Shown here piece by piece: positions 6,579 through 9,386 of a stretch of 9,386 bases of DNA (within the stretch, counting starts at the first letter, position 1; the number at the start of each line of letters is the position of its first letter). The stretch spans positions 1-9,386 of the forward strand of contig JAUNBV010000060.1 of assembly GCA_030526885.1 (NCBI GenBank). Direction: 5' to 3'. The notes under the pieces were generated by a model, which saw only the letters and a list, made by a program, of their open reading frames with translations, made no database searches and was not told the origin of the DNA. This DNA is from Syntrophomonadaceae bacterium (GTDB lineage: Bacteria; Bacillota; Syntrophomonadia; Syntrophomonadales; Syntrophomonadaceae). The translations under genes and the position numbers were made by a program.

Positions 6579-7979
6579 CTAAATAAGCTTGCCGGGATTC
6601 ATCAGGTTATCCGGATCCATCGCTTGCTTTACCTTTTGCATATATTCCAGTGCCAGGCCGTGTTCCAGAGCAGCGTAAGCGCGGCGCACCGCGCCTACTC
6701 CATGTTCACCGGTGGTAGTACCATTCATCTCCACCGCCAGCAAATGGATCTCATGCACCAGTTTCATGACCTGTTCTACCTCGGCAGCGCTCTCGGGATT
6801 TATCACCGGCGCGGTATGCACATTACCGTCACCTATATGCCCGTAGTTCACTACCTGTATGCCATACTTTTCACCCAGCCCGCGGATAGCGCGCAAGGCA
6901 TCGGCTACCCTGGACAGCGGTACGCTGATATCCTCGCCGGCAAATACTCTGGTGCCATCCTTGCGCACCCGCGCTGCGGCGGTAGCGGTTATGCTGCGCC
7001 CCTCCCACAGTTGTGTCATGCGCTTCGGGTCGGTAGACCATTCTACAAAGCGCGCTCTCGTGCCAACAATTTCCTGAATGCGTTGGCCTTCATATTCAAC
7101 GCTGGGGGGATTGCCATCCACTTCAAACAACAAAATTGCTTCCGCTTCCGGTAGCGCCACCTCCGGCTTAAAAGCGTTGACCGCGCCGATAGCGGAACTG
7201 TCCAAAATCTCAATGCCGGAAGGCAAGATGCCGTCCTTATACACGTCCAATACACTGGCCGGCGCCTGATCCAATTCATCGAACACTGCCATAGCGATGC
7301 CGCGGGCTTTAGGTTTGGGCCAGCAGCGCAGCCGTATTTGGGTAACAATGCCCAGCACGCCCTCCGAGCCAACCATCAGTCGATTGATATTGAGCCCCGA
7401 AACATTTTTTATACAGCGGGCATTGACCCCTCCGGTATAAATAAGGTCGCCGTTGGCCATCACCACTTCCAGCCCCAGAACATACTGCTCGGTACAACCG
7501 TACTTCACTGCCCGCAATCCGCTGGCATTGTTGGCCACCATGCCGCCGATAGTACACATCTGGCTACTGCCGGGATCGGGCGGAAAAAACAGATTATGCC
7601 GTGCCAGTTCCTCATTTAGGCGAGCATGGATAACCCCCGGACGCACCAGCGCCTGCATATTTTTTTGGTCAATCTCCACAATTTCGTCCCAAGAGGAAAG
7701 GTCAAGCACAATGCCGCCCTCTACAGCTATACAGCCTGCCGTTTCCCCGGTCCCGGCCCCGCGCGGGATGAGGGGCAGCTTATTCTCGGTGGCAAAGCGG
7801 GCGATGGCCTGCACTTCTTCCGTGGCGCGCGGGAATACTACCGCATCCGGGGTATGCGGCTTAAGCCTGGTATAAAAGGAGCTGTCATATGAATAATACA
7901 TAAGATCGAGTTCCTTGCTCAAAACCCGATTTTCCCCCACAATATCTAACAAAGCTTTTACGATGGCCTCACGTTCCAT
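6579..7979 (-). CDS. FAD-linked oxidoreductase, GlcD / D-lactate dehydrogenase family
   Basis: This flavoprotein oxidises a 2-hydroxy acid such as glycolate or D-lactate to the 2-keto acid and passes electrons on, most likely to the Fe-S subunit encoded next. From the preferred ATG 7979 it has 466 residues, the usual family size. The FAD-binding PCMH domain shows PRGAGTGETAG (about 72-82), PDPGSS then TIGGMVANNASG (134-154) and GSEGVLGIVTQ (204-214). The C-terminal FAD-oxidase domain shows YGHIGDGNVH (379-388) with the metal/substrate histidines, then TTTGEHGVG (421-429) and DPDNLMNPGK near the end. A GTG at 7991 would add four residues, but it lies inside the likely Shine-Dalgarno GAGAGG (7991-7996), so ATG is preferred. 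It is the first gene of the leftward operon. No EtfAB genes are nearby, unlike electron-confurcating lactate dehydrogenases. Substrate remains inferred. Confidence 0.93.
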   Translation of the reverse strand: MEREAIVKALLDIVGENRVLSKELDLMYYSYDSSFYTRLKPHTPDAVVFPRATEEVQAIARFATENKLPLIPRGAGTGETAGCIAVEGGIVLDLSSWDEIVEIDQKNMQALVRPGVIHARLNEELARHNLFFPPDPGSSQMCTIGGMVANNASGLRAVKYGCTEQYVLGLEVVMANGDLIYTGGVNARCIKNVSGLNINRLMVGSEGVLGIVTQIRLRCWPKPKARGIAMAVFDELDQAPASVLDVYKDGILPSGIEILDSSAIGAVNAFKPEVALPEAEAILLFEVDGNPPSVEYEGQRIQEIVGTRARFVEWSTDPKRMTQLWEGRSITATAAARVRKDGTRVFAGEDISVPLSRVADALRAIRGLGEKYGIQVVNYGHIGDGNVHTAPVINPESAAEVEQVMKLVHEIHLLAVEMNGTTTGEHGVGAVRRAYAALEHGLALEYMQKVKQAMDPDNLMNPGKLI

Positions 7980-7990
7980 AAAACAATGCA

Positions 7991-7996
7991 CCTCTC
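7991..7996 (-). promoter_or_regulatory. Shine-Dalgarno deciding the start of the FAD-oxidoreductase gene
   Basis: GAGAGG on the minus strand stands 11 nt before ATG 7979. Its last base is the G of the alternative GTG start at 7991, which makes that GTG an unlikely initiator. Confidence 0.55.
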
Positions 7997-8003
7997 ACTT
8001 TAA

Positions 8004-8031
8004 CAATCTACTTATCTATGATAATTGATTG
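8004..8031. repeat. Interrupted palindrome in front of the leftward operon, candidate operator
   Basis: CAATC (8004-8008) and TTATC (8012-8016) are mirrored by GATAA (8020-8024) and GATTG (8027-8031) around a central TAT. The unpaired parts are 3 nt on one side and 2 nt on the other. It lies 25-52 bp upstream of the FAD-gene ATG, where a repressor or activator of that operon could bind. The region is AT-rich, so some symmetry is expected by chance. Confidence 0.4.
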
Positions 8032-8044
8032 CTGACATTTTTGA

Positions 8045-8063
8045 AATACTTATCGACTGTATT
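8045..8063. repeat. Second small inverted repeat in the divergent control region
   Basis: AATAC (8045-8049) and GTATT (8059-8063) flank a 9-nt spacer that contains another TTATC. It lies between the larger palindrome and the rightward promoter. It is a possible regulator half-site pair, but weak by itself. Confidence 0.3.
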
Positions 8064-8092
8064 CTTTGGGTTTTTATGTAATTTCGCCTTTC

Positions 8093-8121
8093 TTGACTTT
8101 ACGGCAGGCTCGGGCTATACT
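8093..8121 (+). promoter_or_regulatory. Sigma-A-type promoter for murB-pssA
   Basis: TTGACT (8093-8098) and TATACT (8116-8121) each differ from consensus at one position and are separated by exactly 17 bp. Transcription would start near 8128, giving a leader of about 78 nt before the preferred murB start at 8206. A small GC-rich hairpin (CGCGG 8137-8141 with CCGCG 8156-8160) lies in that leader. Confidence 0.85.
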
Positions 8122-8192
8122 GAACCGGAGTTGAGCCGCGGTATGGAAAACGACGCCGCGTAGTATATTGTAAATATAAGTACCCTGCAAAT

Positions 8193-8198
8193 GGAGGG
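8193..8198 (+). promoter_or_regulatory. Shine-Dalgarno that places the murB start at GTG 8206
   Basis: GGAGGG lies 7 nt before GTG 8206 and overlaps the in-frame ATG at 8191. Nothing resembling a ribosome binding site precedes that ATG (the sequence is AAGTACCCTGCAA), so it is more likely part of the leader. Confidence 0.75.
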
Positions 8199-8205
8199 CA
8201 TCCCG

Positions 8206-9114
8206 GTGTATCAGGAACTGATAAAAATGCTTCCCCGTGACCGTGTGTTGCGCGACGAGCCGATGAGTAAGCATTGTACTTTTAAAATCGGCGGCCCGGC
8301 CGATGTGCTCGTAATGCCCGGCACCATTAAGGAATTACATGACGTACTGCAATGGAGCCGCGCCAACGCGGTTGATTGCTATGTGATAGGAAACGGCAGC
8401 AACCTGCTGGTTTTGGACGGCGGCGTGCGCGGAGTAGTGATAGAACTGGGTAAACGTTTCAAGGGAGTTAACTTTTTTGGTGAACTGACCTACGCTCTGG
8501 CCGGTACGCGCTTGTCGGAATTGGCCAAGAAAGTAGCGCTGGAGGGCCTTTCCGGACTGGAGTTTGCCGAGGGCATTCCCGGCAGCGTAGGCGGAGCCAT
8601 AGCGATGAACGCCGGAGCTTATGGCGGTGAGATGAAGAACGTTGTGGTGTCGGTAATGGCTTTGGATGAACAGGGAGAGGAAGTCGTATACCGGGCCGAC
8701 CAACTGGGAATGTCATATCGTCACAGTATCTTTCAGGAAAATGGCCAGACCATCATCGGCGCATATTTTCGCTTGCAGCCGGATAATTATGAAGCCATCA
8801 ACCAGCGCATGCTTGACTATTCACGCACCCGCAGGGAAAAACAGCCCATGGAGTTTCCCAGTGCCGGCAGTATATTTAAGCGTCCGGAAGGTATGTTTGT
8901 TGGCACTATGATTGAAGAAGCGGGGCTGAAAGGTTACAGTATTGGTGACGCACAGGTATCGGTCAAGCACGCCGGATTCATAGTTAACCGCGGCCATGCC
9001 AGCGCGCAGCAGGTGCTGGAGTTGATCGAACATATCCGTTCCGTAATCCGGGAGAATTATAAAGTCGAATTACAGATGGAACTGCGCATTATTGGCGAAC
9101 CGGAACTTATATAA
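8206..9114 (+). CDS. murB: UDP-N-acetylenolpyruvoylglucosamine reductase MurB
   Basis: MurB reduces UDP-GlcNAc-enolpyruvate to UDP-MurNAc with NADPH through a bound FAD, the second committed step of peptidoglycan precursor synthesis in the cytoplasm. From GTG 8206 the protein has 302 residues, the normal size for Firmicutes. FAD-binding motifs are GNGSNLLV (63-70) and EGIPGSVGGA with AMNAGAYGGEM (about 122-143). Probable catalytic residues are R172 in SYRHSIF, S222 in PSAGSIFKRP (the proton-donor serine) and E292 near the C-terminus in ELRIIGE. The spacing fits the short type II MurB without the extra tyrosine-loop segment of E. coli. An ATG at 8191 would add five residues but has no ribosome binding site. 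The gene is transcribed from the promoter at 8093-8121 and probably together with pssA, 24 bp downstream. Confidence 0.96.
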   Translation: MYQELIKMLPRDRVLRDEPMSKHCTFKIGGPADVLVMPGTIKELHDVLQWSRANAVDCYVIGNGSNLLVLDGGVRGVVIELGKRFKGVNFFGELTYALAGTRLSELAKKVALEGLSGLEFAEGIPGSVGGAIAMNAGAYGGEMKNVVVSVMALDEQGEEVVYRADQLGMSYRHSIFQENGQTIIGAYFRLQPDNYEAINQRMLDYSRTRREKQPMEFPSAGSIFKRPEGMFVGTMIEEAGLKGYSIGDAQVSVKHAGFIVNRGHASAQQVLELIEHIRSVIRENYKVELQMELRIIGEPELI

Positions 9115-9138
9115 AATAAGAGCGGGAGAGATGGCTTT

Positions 9139-9386
9139 ATGGAGCAAAAGAAATCTGTGCGCGGCATGGCTAAAAACAGCCTGGCCAACTACATAACGCT
9201 GTTCAATATAATATTTGGCTGCTTGTCGCTGTTGTGCACCTTGGATGCTCGCTTCGACCTGGCTGCTATCTTTATATTTCTGGCCGTGATGATGGACACT
9301 ACCGACGGGAGGGTAGCCCGCAGGCTGGATATCATGTCCGAGCTGGGGAGGGAACTCGATTCCCTCTGTGACCTCGTCTCCTTTGG
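9139..9386 (+). CDS. pssA: CDP-diacylglycerol-serine O-phosphatidyltransferase PssA, 3'-truncated by the window edge
   Basis: PssA condenses CDP-diacylglycerol with serine to phosphatidylserine, the precursor of phosphatidylethanolamine, in the cytoplasmic membrane. The reading frame runs open from ATG 9139 to the window end, giving 82 complete codons. GGGAGAG (9124-9130) stands 8 nt before the ATG. A short polar N-terminus is followed by NYITLFNIIFG, where PssA proteins normally have an N-x-x-T-x-x-N stretch, and a first membrane span. The CDP-alcohol phosphotransferase signature is complete: D53-x2-D56-G57-x2-A60-R61-x8-G70-x3-D74-x3-D78. These aspartates hold the catalytic metals. Other CDP-alcohol phosphotransferases (PgsA, for example) share the motif, but the N-terminal stretch and the LDSLCDLVSFG context favour PssA. 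The remainder, probably more than half of the protein, lies outside the window. Confidence 0.9.
   Translation, partial: MEQKKSVRGMAKNSLANYITLFNIIFGCLSLLCTLDARFDLAAIFIFLAVMMDTTDGRVARRLDIMSELGRELDSLCDLVSF

Noticed and set aside
6624..7875. Several plus-strand frames of 63-176 codons opposite the FAD-oxidoreductase gene
   Set aside because: All lie antisense to a full-length, motif-complete gene and have no convincing ribosome binding site.
8128..8205. Regulatory RNA in the murB leader
   Set aside because: Only one short 5-bp GC hairpin is visible and it is not followed by a U run, so a dedicated riboswitch or attenuator is not supported.
8335..8716. Minus-strand frames inside murB
   Set aside because: They cover the conserved FAD motifs of MurB on the other strand and have no recognisable content.
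1..9386. Mobile element, CRISPR array, phage or defence system
   Set aside because: No transposase, integrase, repeat-spacer pattern, terminal inverted repeats or defence-type genes were seen. All genes fit ordinary chromosomal functions.

Overview
The window looks like a piece of chromosome from an anaerobic, low-to-mid GC Firmicute of the class Clostridia. The evidence is the conserved gene order miaA - hfq - ynbB-type PLP enzyme, strong AAGGAGG-type ribosome binding sites, frequent GTG/TTG starts, and a CoA-transferase of the butyryl-CoA:acetate type. A butyrate- or fatty-acid-metabolising anaerobe related to Syntrophomonas is a reasonable guess, made from memory of family members and not from any search.

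Layout. Bases 1-2859 (plus strand) carry the 3' part of miaA (tRNA A37 prenylation), hfq (RNA chaperone), a methionine-gamma-lyase-like PLP enzyme (YnbB family) and a small DUF456 membrane protein. A hairpin between hfq and the PLP gene may split this run into two transcription units. Bases 2860-4344 (plus) hold a CoA-transferase that appears to be its own unit, with an AT-rich leader and a perfect 15-bp hairpin terminator behind it. That terminator sits between convergent genes and can serve both strands. Bases 4518-7979 (minus) form a three-gene operon read from right to left: a FAD-linked GlcD-type dehydrogenase, a GlcF-type iron-sulfur subunit with two 4Fe-4S motifs and two CCG domains, and a TtcA-type tRNA 2-thiolation PP-loop protein whose ATG overlaps the preceding stop codon (ATGA). 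Bases 7980-8205 are a divergent control region with a very good sigma-A promoter for the rightward genes and two imperfect palindromes in front of the leftward operon. Bases 8206-9386 (plus) are murB (peptidoglycan precursor synthesis) followed 24 bp later by the 5' part of pssA (phosphatidylserine synthase), cut by the window end.

How the genes fit together. Three themes appear: RNA modification and RNA control (miaA, hfq, TtcA-like), anaerobic organic-acid metabolism (CoA-transferase, GlcD/GlcF-type dehydrogenase) and cell envelope (murB, pssA, perhaps DUF456). The most unusual arrangement is the translational coupling of a tRNA thiolation enzyme to a two-subunit flavin/iron-sulfur dehydrogenase. 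I did not find a clear undescribed system, mobile element, CRISPR array or RNA gene. No stretch longer than 300 bases lacks a gene.
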